Shown here: piece after piece, positions 45,701 through 57,500 of the stretch
Layout of the letters: each line of letters starts with the position of its first letter
How positions within the stretch are numbered: the first letter of the stretch is position 1
Assembly (NCBI RefSeq): GCF_004798865.1
Contig: NW_025335587.1
Span: forward strand, 1,510,542-1,574,541
Source: Varanus komodoensis
Lineage: Eukaryota > Chordata > Lepidosauria > Squamata > Varanidae
Reading direction: 5' to 3'
DNA: 64,000 nt
Notes under the pieces: model-generated
Database searches by the model: none
The model's input: the letters and a program-made list of their open reading frames with translations, nothing else
What the model was told of the DNA's origin: nothing
Translations under genes and position numbers: made by a program

Positions 45701-47153
45701 AGGCTGAACCAATGCAGACGATGGCTCTGCCTGTAGTCCTTTGGCAACCCACATCCATAGCCACTTTCCCATGGATTTCTTCATCCTCCCGTGTGGTGAA
45801 GGGAGTTCTAACACTTTCTATTCAGGTCCTTTCGCTAAGTTCAGAGAAACAAGGACACGATCTTCATCCCCATTATTGCATGCAATGGGAGTGAAAAATT
45901 GAGCTCCGTTCCTCAGCTGACCAGCTGAGGGAAGGGGGATAGGGAATACATCTTAATGTGTGAGAATATTGTGGATAGTATACATGGATGCTGTGTGAAA
46001 TTTAGGTGGATGGGGCATACTTAGCTGTACAAATGGAGAGGCGTGCACACTTTTGGTTCTGGCCATGGCTGCTGGCAATCAGCCCTTTGAAGTTTCCTCA
46101 GTAGTAATCTGTTAGGCTGGGAAAGGTCCCCTGCTATTACATAACAGGCATCACATCTTAGGAAGTGGGGTGAATCCAATAGTTTATCTGTATGTGTTTC
46201 ACTATGGCTTAATTTTAATTACTAATTAAAGAAAAATAAGAAGCTGAATAAGTAAAGGAGTTGTGCTCACATTTAGCCATATTGTTGCTATCAACAAGTT
46301 TTAATCCTGACAAACTCAAGTCCCAGTAATTTCAAAAGGTCAGTTCTACATATAACTAAATTTGGATCCAACCCAAAATGCAAACTGTTCAATTGTATAA
46401 CACTGTATCTAAAGGGATTATTACAGAAAAGAGAATTGTTTGTATTTTTTAAAAAAAGTGCAAACAATTTCCCTCCAACAATGTGGTGCTTAGCAATTTG
46501 TTTTGTGGAAAAAAGGTAAACTTCTAATTGTACTGTTCCACTGCAAGCAAAAGAAAAATATTGGTAGATGAGTCTTCCTATTCAGTTAAGATGTATGTGC
46601 ACAACAGATTGCTGTGTACTTAGATCTCCTGGCTAGATGCTCACATCCAGTGATCAAGGCTACACACACATCGTTCTCTTTGCTGGACTGGGAACATACA
46701 ATGACAGACAGATGGTCCAAGCCGTCATAATCTCTGATGGTACTTATCACCTGTTTCAGGATGTGGTGATTCTGGCCATCTGCTTGGCACATAGATACAC
46801 ATACATTGACATGTGTGGTACATTTCTCTAATATATCAAGTTTATGTAGATTTGACAGAATTTTTAAAAACACTTTGAAAAATTAAACCTACATGAAAAT
46901 CTATAGCAGTTGATAAATTTAATTGTTCAAGTGAATACAGGATAAAAGGATCATCGTGCGCAATGGAGTTATGAAAAAAGTCAACAGTCATACTAATGGA
47001 GGAGATTTAAGCTATGCTGTGCCTGCGATCCATTTGGTTTTCTTATTGCATTACATTAAAGGTATGCATTGAAAAAGAGGTGTTGAAATACTTCCAAAGA
47101 TGGTTACTAATTGTCATGAGTGCACATTCTGGCAAAACTTGGGGCATGCACAA
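42721..47153. other. Long unassigned stretch
   Basis: About 4.4 kb. Three same-strand frames (44996-45331, 45316-45621, 45634-45894) follow one another but share no domain and have no splice or promoter context. Opposite-strand frames overlap at 43960-44233 and 44464-44748. A C run lies at 43971-43979. No recognised repeat. Confidence 0.5.
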
Positions 47154-47212
47154 GAAGCTGGCTGTTTTGGTGGGACTGTGTGTAGGGGAAGCTGGCTGTT
47201 TTGGTGGGACTG
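47154..47212. repeat. 34-bp tandem duplication
   Basis: GAAGCTGGCTGTTTTGGTGG then GACTG occurs identically at 47154-47178 and 47188-47212, a 34-base period with a 9-base spacer. Confidence 0.9.
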
Positions 47213-47934
47213 ACAGCTTGAACTATGATAATGAGACAATATCTGAAACAGTCCCACTTCCAGCTGCAGTCCAAGGTCTTGCGTAACCCCCTGTGCCTGC
47301 TATGTGGGGGATTAGTTCAAGGGCAGCGAAAGGGCCAGTCAACCTGCCAAGGGGACAAGGAAGAGCAACAACTTCTTGAGGGAAGAGATTTAGAGATGGA
47401 GAGCCTATTGGATGGGGAACTCCATCTTCCTGAGGAGGTGGATCCAATAATGCATTTTCACAGTTGTAGGGTGGCCCAACTGTGGTCTCAGAGAGGAGCG
47501 CAGGCATGCCTGGATCCTCCGCACAGGGACAGATGAAGAAGGATTCATAAGGAAAGCTTTGGGTGAAGATGGCCAAACAGGACTCAACATTTCACTTGTT
47601 TATGCCGAGACTTGTCTGTAAAATGAAGACATTTGGAAAAGAAACTCTGGTGAGACTGATGGTACTGGAACAGAGAAGTACAGCTTACAACACTATGTTT
47701 GAGCCTAGTTAAGCATTTGATGACTATTACTAATATATACATAGATGGCTACATAAAATGGAAGTAGTAACAGTTGATAACTAATTCAATACTTTTTCCA
47801 TCAAAGCAACACATGAATGGAAACATGCTTCTGTGCATAAAACACATTTCTGGTTCTGTTCCAGTCTGCCAAATACAGTTGTTATTTTGTAAATGTCAGG
47901 ATTTTTCTATGCTACCCATGAAGCAAGGACTACT
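47213..47934. other. Unassigned DNA with a GC-rich patch
   Basis: Positions 47250-47560 are GC-richer than their surroundings and are open on both strands (103 codons plus, 117 codons minus). Purine-rich words such as GAGGAGGTGGATCC suggest an old repeat, but I cannot name it. Confidence 0.4.
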
Positions 47935-49355
47935 GCTAGAGCTTATCTAGATCCTTTTCCGTTGCATTTGAGTTTGGAAAAGAAACCACCTTGGCTGTCC
48001 TGAGGGATGGCCTTTGCTGGAAGAGAGATGGGGAAGTCTCCACCTGTTGATTTTCCTGGACATGGCAGTGGCTTTCAACACCATCAACAGTGGTATCCTT
48101 CTGGATAAGCTGGCCAGGTGGGGAGTTGCAGGCACTGCTTTGCAGTGGTTCCATTCCTACCTGGCTAATTCCAGAAGGTGGTGCTGAGAGTTATTGCTCT
48201 GTGCCATGGCACTGATGCCATGGACTGCCACAGGGCTGTTTTATCCTCCATATTCTTTAACAAGTACATGAAACCACTGGAAGGGGTTATTTGCAGATAT
48301 GGGCTGAGTGGTCATCAATATGCACATGATACTCAGCTCTTAACTCTTTTTCATCAAATCCATGTGAGGCAGTGGCCATTCCAAATCAGTGCCTCAGCTT
48401 GGTAATGGACTGGATGAGGGCCAATAAGATGAGACACCATCCAGACAAGACAGAGGTGCTGTTGGTGGCTGGATTATCTGTCTAGTTGGGAGGCTGAAAA
48501 TCTGTCCTGGACAGGGTTAGACTCCCCCTAAAGGACAAGGTGTGTAGTTTGGGAGTGCTGTTAGACCCAGAACTGTCATTGGAGTCACAAGTGGAATCTG
48601 TGGCTAGGAACACCTTTTATCAGCCCAGACTGAGGTACCAACTGTGGACTATCTGGCAGAGCCTGGCCATGGATATGCACACTCTGGTAACCTCTCATCT
48701 GTTGAAATACGCTCTACATGGGACTACCATAGAAAATGTCCAGAAATTCCAACTTATTCAGAACAGGACAGCATGGGTATTAATGGGGGATGGCCCATGA
48801 GATTGCATCATGCCAGTCCTCTTTCAGCTGCATTGGCTGCCAGTTGAAGTCCAGGCCCAATTCAACATGTTTGTTCTAACATTTAAAGCCCTAAATGACT
48901 TTGGGCCAGGTTATCTGAAGGAACACCTTCTGCCACATATTCCTACCTGACCCTTAAGATCATTTGCTAAGGTCTTCTCAGGGAACTCCTCCAAACTTGC
49001 AAAAGGATGGCAACCAGGAGAATGGCCTTTTCAGTAGTAATATACTGAAATATCCCACCTCTGGGATATGCTCCCAGAGAGGTATGCCTGGCAATATCCT
49101 CATCTTTTTGTTGCCAAGTTTCCCATTTATTTTAATAGTTAACTGTGCCAGTTTTAAATCTCCTTTTATTACTTGCTGCTTTGTCAGAGGGTTAAATTAT
49201 AGCCGCTGCAATTGTTGCCATGTTATATTGTTTTGTTGTCTTATTGTTTAATGAGTATTTTATTAATTCTATATATGAGTTTTAAATTTGTAAACCACTC
49301 ACATATCCTGCAGGCTATGGGGTGGTATAAAAATGTAATAAAATAAATATTTTTA
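47935..49355 (+). mobile_element. L2 LINE, 5'-truncated, longest copy here
   Basis: It enters the L2 frame upstream of the reverse-transcriptase palm, continues through the thumb and C-terminal blocks, and ends in an AT-rich 3' region with TAAACCACTCACATATCCTG, GGGGTGGTATAAAAATG and TAATAAAATAAAT. About 1.4 kb of an element several kilobases long. Frame changes and stops are scattered through it. Confidence 0.9.
47990..49075 (+). pseudogene. L2 reverse transcriptase relic
   Basis: Blocks in order: [20 protein letters not shown] from about 48056 (family LDLSAAFDTVDHxILLxRL, with the catalytic aspartate now asparagine), [36 protein letters not shown] then QYAHDTQL near 48318 (family QYADDTQL), LGVLLDPELSLESQVESVAR near 48547, LVTSHLLKYALHG, IENVQKFQLIQNRTAWVLMG, LHWLPVEVQAQFNMFVLTFK and ALNDFGPGYLKE. 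The C-terminal LWNxLP region is damaged. Both active-site blocks have lost residues, so it is dead. Confidence 0.88.
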
Positions 49356-50726
49356 AGAATAAATGGTACTCAATTCTCACCCATCTGCATGGGCAGAATT
49401 GAAGTTACTGCTCTTCTCAACATAGAAAGGGATGTATTTCAGCACCTTGCCATGTAGCTATTAAAAAAAATAGAGCCTGTCAGAATAAAGAGACAGTAAC
49501 TGCAAGGATGGTTGAATTAAAACCCAGACTTTGAAGAGCCTAGGGATTCAAATACACTCTAAGCACTCTAAGCATTCTGTCTGGGTGGATGAATACACAA
49601 TTTGTGCTTTCTTTTGCTTACATCTGAATTATTTAAATCTCAAGTTATTTCTGTCCCATTTATGAAGAAATCTGCAAATTTGTGTCTTTTCTTTTCAATG
49701 TATCCAACTAAATTCCCAGTGTTTCTCACCTGAAGGGGCACAAAATCCTTATAGTACCATGAAGATAACGACAAGTGTTGAACCATTGATTAGCATTGTC
49801 AGCATCTTCTCTGGGCATAGTAATAACCTCCTGTTGTGGTGCAAAAAACTTATTTTTTAATCCTGTCTCCCCAGACAGTTTAAACATGTCTGCATTAATT
49901 GTACTAAGATTTGTTCTGCAGGAAAAGAGGAGATATCTTCACACACAGTAGCAGTTATACTGATTAGCACTTGTAAAGCTTTCTGGAAGATGACCTTATT
50001 TTGAGATCTGAGAAGAGGAAATTAAAGAGCAGGCCATTTGCAAAAGACTGGATAGGGAACAAAGTAATGTATGATTAAGGTTAATTCTAATAAAACATTT
50101 AACCAATTAATATACTTTTATCAGGGATGCATCAGAAATTCTCCATCTGAACTTCTCCATGAACCTCTGTGTCCCAAATCGCTCAGTCTTGTTACTGAAA
50201 GGAACCCTTGCCTCTGGACCCCCTCCCGATGTTTTGTTTTATGCATCCACAGTTTGCACACAGAGATGTGCCATTTGCAAAAGCTTTCATTGTTTGTGTT
50301 CCCTGCCAGCAATCATCAAGTGATTTTTCAAACAGTTGGTTCATGAGGTTTTTGTTTTGCTTTACAGTCTTTTGTATCCTGTGCAGGACAGCGCTGGTTT
50401 ACAGCCATAAGACACTGCACAAGTAGAATTGTGATGCAGTCACAGCCACCACCACAAGATTTGGTCTGTTTGCTGTTATCCATTTGCACGTCTACATCCG
50501 TAAGGGACAGGGTGCCCATATATCCCTAGCTTACTTCTAGCAGTCCTCTAGTTAAAAGCATTCTCAATTTGAAGGCTTATTCATTCTGTTTTTGGTGTAA
50601 AGATAACACAGGGTTTTGATGTTGCTCATCAACAATTTGTATCTTTTGTGCACACTGAGCAGCACACAAATTAATACTTGCCACTATGGTTAGATGTACT
50701 GTGTTTCTATTCAAGTTATAACAACT
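49356..50726. other. Unassigned DNA
   Basis: About 1.4 kb without recognised gene or repeat. Confidence 0.45.
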
Positions 50727-50769
50727 TGCGTGTGCACACACATGCACACACACGCACACACATATATAA
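50727..50769. repeat. Interrupted (CA)n microsatellite
   Basis: GTGTGCACACACATGCACAC then ACACGCACACACATATATA. CA units are broken by TG, CG and TA. Confidence 0.9.
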
Positions 50770-51231
50770 ATTAAAAAATGGAGATTTTATGCAAATCTGT
50801 GCCCTTTCACCCTTCTTTTGGTGATACATTTCTCAATTTGGGCAATCCTAGATCCAAATGCTCTGAAGAAACCAAAAGCTGTACAGGCTCAAAGTCCAGA
50901 ATAAATGTTGAACGTTCTCCTAGTTCATCCATAATTTGTGAGGTTTGGGAATAGGTAGAGGAAACTCAGGAAGTGCAGGCAACTTAGGTAGCTGCAGAGG
51001 AATGAAGAGATGTGAGATAGGATGAAGTGAATGGCTTTCCCACTTCCTGTTACACATTGGATAAGGTTGAAAACATCAACGAAATGTTAAATAAGTTACA
51101 AAATGTCCTGAGAATGATGCAGAAAAATGCAAACCTCTTTTAAAGATGGAGAAAACTTGCAGGAAATTGGAGAACATATTTCTACAGAGTGCTAGCTCAC
51201 CTCTTCCCCAAAGCTGTACACACACAGTTAT
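50770..51231. other. Unassigned DNA
   Basis: No recognised feature. Confidence 0.45.
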
Positions 51232-51700
51232 GTCAGAATCCCGGAATCTCAATTTGAGAAGAGGGAATGAAACTCGGGTTTGTAGGAAAGATCAATCGTT
51301 ATGAACCTCTGCGTCTTTGTCTATCCCAGGTTCCCGCGCGGTTGACTCACAATAATGCATTACCGGTCTCGCAGAGATAAACTCACTGCAAAGCTTCAAT
51401 ACCATTACAGGGCATTTATAGGTACACAGGTACAGGGCAATTGATGACAGAATGCAGAGATTACAATAAGATTCTGAGGTCATCACATACAGAACAGATA
51501 AAGAAATGTCGGTCAATCACACTGTAACAATGAGATTAAAATATTTCTAATTGCCTGTATTGACACTTTAGTTGAGTAACTTGAACCCATCTCCAGGTCT
51601 GCTCAGACATGCAAATTCAAGCTACCAGAAACTATTCATGCTAAGCTCAGGCCCTTATCTCCACTCTAAACATTCTGCATGATCAGGGCTATCAAAAGAT
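51232..51700 (-). mobile_element. Possible solo LTR (fossil), weak
   Basis: On the minus strand the unit would end in GGGATTCTGACA near 51232. It contains TATAAATGCC near 51410-51420 followed by a CG-containing stretch (TCTGCGAGACCGG, CCGCGCGGGAACC), which stands out from the AT-rich flanks and resembles the R/U5 part of a retroviral-type LTR. The start is unclear, no target duplication was found, and no internal region adjoins it. The family is unassigned. Confidence 0.3.
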
Positions 51701-53702
51701 TATTGTAAACTGAATTCCAACAATGACTATTTACAATGGATATTTGGGCTAAAATGGCCTGTCTGCTGTAGCCTACAGCTAAAGGTGAGAGAAAGGAGCA
51801 GGGGATGAATGCCATTTTAAACAGTGACAGCTTGGTTTTGAGAAGGAAGACAGGATTTGATCCCACAATGCAAAGGCACACAGGAGTAATGCTTTTCAGA
51901 CAGGATTTATCCAAATTTTCCCAACAGTTACTACAAGATTTGCAAGAAACAAGCCATATTATCAGCTTCTGCATTAAACACAGGATGTGTCCACAAGCAC
52001 CCTTCAGAAATTTAACTTTTGGAAGACCCTAGGGAAGGTGCTAGACACTGAAGAATGACAAGTAGAGCCAAAACAATATTTCTCAGCAGACATTCTCAGA
52101 GAAGTGAAAATTTCCTTTTCTTTCTGCCCTAGAAATAAGTCTCCTTCAACAATTTTCTTCTGTAAGTGGCCATGTTCTCCTGAAATGCAGCTAGGTTTGG
52201 GGTTTTGTGGAAGATGAAAAATGGATCCAGGCTGCCAGTACCTGCTCTTGCAACAACCATACCCTTAGCAAAGGAAGAAAATAGTGCTGCAACACTTTGA
52301 TGGTGAGCCCTACCCAAAAGAATTTTTTTGAAAACTGTTTTCTGGGGGAAAAAATCAGTGAAGTATTGCTCCCACCTCCCAGCCTCAGTTTCTCTGTTCA
52401 CAGTAGGGTGGGCAATTCAGGTTGTTTGTGCACAAGCTCTTTTAACCAAATTACCTTGTGGTGGAGAGATGAATGTATATTACAGCTATCATTGAGAGAT
52501 ATAAAGTGAGATTTGCATTTATATTACATTGTTAACAGGTTAAGATGTATCATTTTGTATGCCAATGGGTTTTAACAGAGCTTACTTTGAAACTAAAGTC
52601 CTGTCACTTCCAGCCAACCGCCTATCCTACGCTTCTTTTCTCTCTAAGTGCTGGTACAATCTATGGGTGTTATCTAATTACTAAAACAATACTTATTGGC
52701 TGCATTAATGCTTCTGCAATTTTAATAGCAATATGAAGGCTGGGATTTATATTATTTTTGCTTTCTGATTAATTATTTACATAGAGACAAGCCTAGGTTA
52801 TTAAGTATTTGTGAGCTTTGCTGTACTGCAGAACACAAAGAGGTGAGAAAAGGGAGGGGGAAAAAATCTTTACGCTCCAAGCAGAAACATCAATATGTAA
52901 ATGCTGCTCTGGGCAGCATTTAGGTATCCACTACCCAGTAACAGAACTAAGAGGAGAATCAATCACTTATTCCGCCTTCCCAGGTATAGGACAGAAAGAA
53001 TATTGTATGTTTCATGCACCTCTGGCAGAATCCTCAGCCATTTCCTTGAAAGAGTCTATGATTTCTCAGGGCAGCTCATTCCAGTGCTTGCATTTATCAT
53101 CCATTTCTTTTTTGCCAGGATATTTAACCTAGCTCCAGCTGTTCGTGGCCTACAAGTACCAGTTCTTGATCAGAACATACCTCTAAGATGGAGGGGTTTT
53201 TCCTCCTCTGTGAGATAGCTACAGTCCATCACGATCCATTTGTATCTTGGCTTTCTGAATACTTTGCCAAACTTTACCTGGGTGTACTGCAAAAATGAGG
53301 CAGTAGAGCAGAAGCTTAGGGGGCAACAAAAGCTGAAAAAAGGGAAACAACCACATGTGGCCTGTATGCTTCCCATCCCAGTTGTGAAGGACAAAGGTGA
53401 GGATAAAAACCCCAGTATAATTCAAATTCCCCTCAGATCTGATGCACATAAAATACCAATTCTTTCATCATGATGCTGAGCTGAGAAATTCCATGGTTCA
53501 CTGTTGGCAAATCTCAGAGACCATCCCATCTGGTAAATGAAAGGCAGCCTCTGCTTGCATAATTGCACAGGTAAATACAACAAAATTAAAAGGGTTTGTG
53601 GGATTACAATTAATTCTCAAAGAATAGTCCCCTCTAGTTATGTATGTAGAATATCAGTAAGGTAACTGCATGATTGTTTTCAAGTTAGCTAATCAGGTAA
53701 TG
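51701..53702. other. Unassigned DNA
   Basis: About 2 kb with no gene or repeat recognised. The AT-rich repeat-free part at 52500-52850 would be another candidate for conserved non-coding DNA. Confidence 0.45.
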
Positions 53703-53745
53703 ACCCAGCTATAACCTATAGATTAATTATAGGTTATAGCTGGGT
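53703..53745. repeat. Perfect 18-bp inverted repeat
   Basis: ACCCAGCTATAACCTATA at 53703-53720 is followed by the 7-base spacer GATTAAT and by the exact reverse complement at 53728-53745. The right arm leads into further AGCTATAACT/ACTATAACTA variants up to about 53770. No thymidine run follows and no gene ends here, so it is not a terminator in any obvious sense. It may be a tiny foldback element or a spontaneous palindrome. Confidence 0.97.
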
Positions 53746-54411
53746 TAGCTATAACTGACTATAACTAGTAAACCAAGCAATTCCCAGCATTCAATGTCAC
53801 TTAATTACCCTAACCATGAAGGAGCCAAAATAAGACTTGTGAAACTTTTACTCATTGCTCAATTAGAAATGTGCTTAACCATTAAGAATATTTGGCCAGC
53901 ACTGGAGAGTGATACCCTCAAGTTTGCCTGAAAGCAAACAGTGGAGCAAAGAGCCACAGACATAGGGTGTTTTGTACATATCCAGGCTTCTCTGTGACAC
54001 TCTGGTGACACTGCGGGCCTAGAAAAACAACATTTTAAAGGTCAGCGCTTGAGGGTATTCTTTTCCCTCTTCCAACATGAGATTCATGGTAGAGTAAACT
54101 AGAAACAGCAAGAAAGCCCTGGTGTGTGTAAAGCAACAGAGGAGTATGAATAAGAAGCCCTTTCATCACCCTGTCAGGAGAACAAGCTTCCTGGGGTTTG
54201 AAAAGAATCTCAAGCCTTAAACAATTTGCTCTTTAATAAGCTTTTCATCTGTAAATCAGCAGGTGAGCTTTGGTGTGGTTGAGAGTAAAGAAGTACCTCC
54301 AGGTTTTATGACCTCAAAGCCTCCTTCTCCTACCTACCCAATAAGGTCACTGAGGAATAAGCCCAGCTTTACACTCCAATTTAAGAAGCATTCCTGACTA
54401 TAAACCACTCT
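53746..54411. other. Unassigned DNA
   Basis: No recognised feature apart from TATAACT-type echoes of the hairpin at its start. Confidence 0.45.
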
Positions 54412-54523
54412 TCACCAAACTGTGCCCTCCAAAATGTGTGAGGACCACAACCTTTGTGGGTCATGCTGGTAGGCAATGACTTAAATTGGAGTGTTAGCCA
54501 TCTGAAGGGCACAGTGTGGGCAA
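54412..54523. mobile_element. Short hAT-type MITE
   Basis: The ends are inverted repeats: left CCAAACTGTGCCCTCCAAAA, right (reversed) CCCACACTGTGCCCTTCAGA. The interior has ACCACAACCTTTGTGGGTCA and TTGGAGTG as decayed halves of the ACTACAACTCCCATCA core. Non-coding. Confidence 0.7.
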
Positions 54524-57500
54524 TGCTGTGGAAAGTTATCCTTTACGGTTCTCCTTCACTATCTAAGTTCAGAGAACTCCATTCTGTTCTAGCAAACCCC
54601 TCTCTCATGGCATTTCCACAATTATATTTAAAATCCTTTAAATTACCAAGCAGGCATGGCAATCCTGACATGCTTTGTAAGAATAATATAGGATTTTTCC
54701 ACAAGTGGGATAAGATCAGGCTAGCAGCCCAAAAGCTTTAAGTAGCAAAGTTCAGTTATAAATTTTCATGTAATCCAGATGCTTATAAAGTATATAGCTT
54801 CCCAAACCTAAACATCTAATTAGCAATGTCTTCAATGTACTCAAAGTCATTGATATGCATAAAATTTATTACATTCTTACAATATGAGCCATCAGAAAGG
54901 AGTAGCCAAAGCCTGTAAAGGTTACAGGCAGCTCTTCATTGCCTCTTAAAGCTTCTAATTAGAGTTGAAAGTATTAACATAATCAATATAATTAAACAAT
55001 TGTGCTTTAAGCATGGATTTTAAATCCAAGCTATCTAGTTTTCAACATTGTTATTATTACACCAAAGTTTATATCACTTTCTAGTTTTATAAGTCTGTTG
55101 ACTTTGAAGTATTCCCTTAATCAGAATGTCCACTAATTTATCAACTGATGGTGAAATATTCAATGATTTCTCCCCCTCAGGTTCCCAGTTGCAGTACGGT
55201 TTAGTAAATGCACAACCCTTCCTCCATTCAGACTCGTTCTTCAGCCTTGGTGGTGGAGCAGAGCTATCAGCAGGTCAGGCCATCCTATGCCCACATCCTC
55301 TATCAGCATTGAAGCAAAGGGAACAAAGAAGAAAACCTTCACGGCCCTGGTTTTTCCACAGCAGGCAAAAATAGTAGCAAGATCTGCGCACCAGTGCAGC
55401 CTGCGCCTAAACAAATGGCACAATGACAAACGGGGGAGGGGAGGGGGAAGAACAGTGCAAGCTGGTGTTTTCAATTTAGAAACTATGCATTATTTACACT
55501 GCCATTATTCCACTCAATTTGAGTTCACGCTTTCATCCTAATTTCAGTATAATCAAAGTCAATGAATATTTAATCAGCAGTGCTTCCAGAAATTGAGCAA
55601 TGCCATTAACATAATGTTCCCAGGACTTCAGCGCTGATTTTCCTCAAATGTGGGGGTCTTCCACTTTAGTTCCCTATTCACTCCCTCACTTTAACCAGTT
55701 GTTATACAATGGTAAACTCAGCAAGCCGCATGGGATTGGGAATACTGCTGTCTCCATAATCTACAAGGGATTTAAGTCTTTTAGAAACCACTCATTCAAA
55801 CAAAGCTTCACCAAATCAGGGCATGTATACATGTGTGAAACCTGCAGGTTTTTTTTTAATTACAGCATCAAAATCTTATATTGCTTCATACATTTCTTTT
55901 ACCACTAGTGTAGCTTCAGTATGGATTGCCTTTCTGATCCATGTAGGCACAGACATCATGACGCCATGAGAATATTGTGAAATCTTTCCCTTTTACACTG
56001 ATCAGTTTCAAAAAAGAAACACATTAAGCCCTGGTTCTGCCAAAAAAAGAGACTATTTTCTCCATATTTCATTTCATTTTCTGATGCAAATCAGCAGGAA
56101 GGAACCCACAAGAAAGCATCAAGTCAGTCCTCTGTCACTATTCAGTAAACGTCATTCTTTCCCTTCTCTAACAGCAAAAGGGCAACTAGTGGGTGGGCAG
56201 AAGGTAGATGTCCATATGGTTTGGACATGGACTGTGATCAGGAAAGTTGGGAGTTGAACTCCAGAACAACTGGAGATGTGCTCTCTGCCAAACTCTGCCT
56301 TCTGGGAAAGCAGTACAGGCTGTGCTCTGATCTTTGGCCTGCAGATGGAACTTACCAATGGCCACTACCTCTCCTTTTAAGAAATTGGTGGCAACTCTAA
56401 ATATGACAGAACTTATCTTCAAGGGTCAAATGGATCTCACCACATAAGGGTTCACTGTTAAAATCAACCATTGGTTATCTCCACATATTTTCCAGGATCA
56501 ACCTCTTTTACAGGTAACTTACAGGCCACACACAATGACAGAAAGCTGTGGGTGCATTTGCCCATGTATTTACCAATCAAAAGGGAACTGTGGCAAACCC
56601 CATATATGTCCTTTCCACAATATGAGGAACTCTACAAGTCATACCCAACATGTTGTAGTCTACAAACAGTACTGCAATATCCTACGAAACAGCATTTTCC
56701 TGCAGGACACTTTACAAAGGCAAAAGAGATTCTCCTGATTAAGAACCTTTTGGTTCTGGGCCTTACCTATACTACATACAAATTTCCTGTTGGAATTAAC
56801 ACATGGTTTTTCACTATTTTCTTACTAGCCAGGTTTCAGTGTATGTTAATTGCTTTTTTCCCCAGGAACTGGATGGATGCTGCTTTGTAAATTTCTCAGT
56901 ATATCAGAGTTATCATTAGAATACAGAAAAATAAAAAGGAGAAATAAAACTGGCAATACCATGACCAAATATATTTATACATGCTTAGATTACTGAGTTT
57001 GGCTCTTTGTAATTCCACAAATATTTCTATTTGTGCCTTACATCTAGTAAGTGGGGAACAAAAAATGCTAGTGAAAAAGGGAACTAAAATTCTATGTTTA
57101 CAGTTATGTATAAATCTGAAAAGATGACAATACTTTCCTATTGTATATTCCTATATTGATTGTAGGATTAAATTATTCACAAGGTGCAGTTTGTTTTCAA
57201 GATACGAAAGAATCATTAATTCAGTTCCACAAGGGTTTTCACAGAAGCAAAACAAGAAGTTGGCACTTTGCAAATTCTAATAAAAATGAAATTAACTACA
57301 TTTCCTGGATTAACATGCATATTGAAATGTAATCTTGCTCTATATTTTGCACACTAGTCTGAATTTTGCAGTGGAGGTCTCAACTCAAAGCAAAGTAGCA
57401 AAGTACAAACACAATGTGCATTTTAGGATAAATAGTTCACATATGAATCCTTTGCGATAAAGCATTTAGAAATGCACAGTTTGAAAAAATAATTCAAAAA

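Noticed and set aside
44996-45894. Three consecutive plus-strand frames that might form a multi-exon gene
   Set aside because: No conserved motif, no consistent splice-site pairing and no similarity between the frames and any family I recognise.
47223-47576. Open frames on both strands in a GC-rich patch
   Set aside because: Composition explains the openness; no domain is visible.
53703-53745. Transcription terminator
   Set aside because: No upstream gene and no T-run after the stem; intrinsic terminators of this kind are bacterial.
56471-56890. 139-codon plus-strand frame
   Set aside because: No recognisable domain or codon pattern; consistent with chance in 64 kb.
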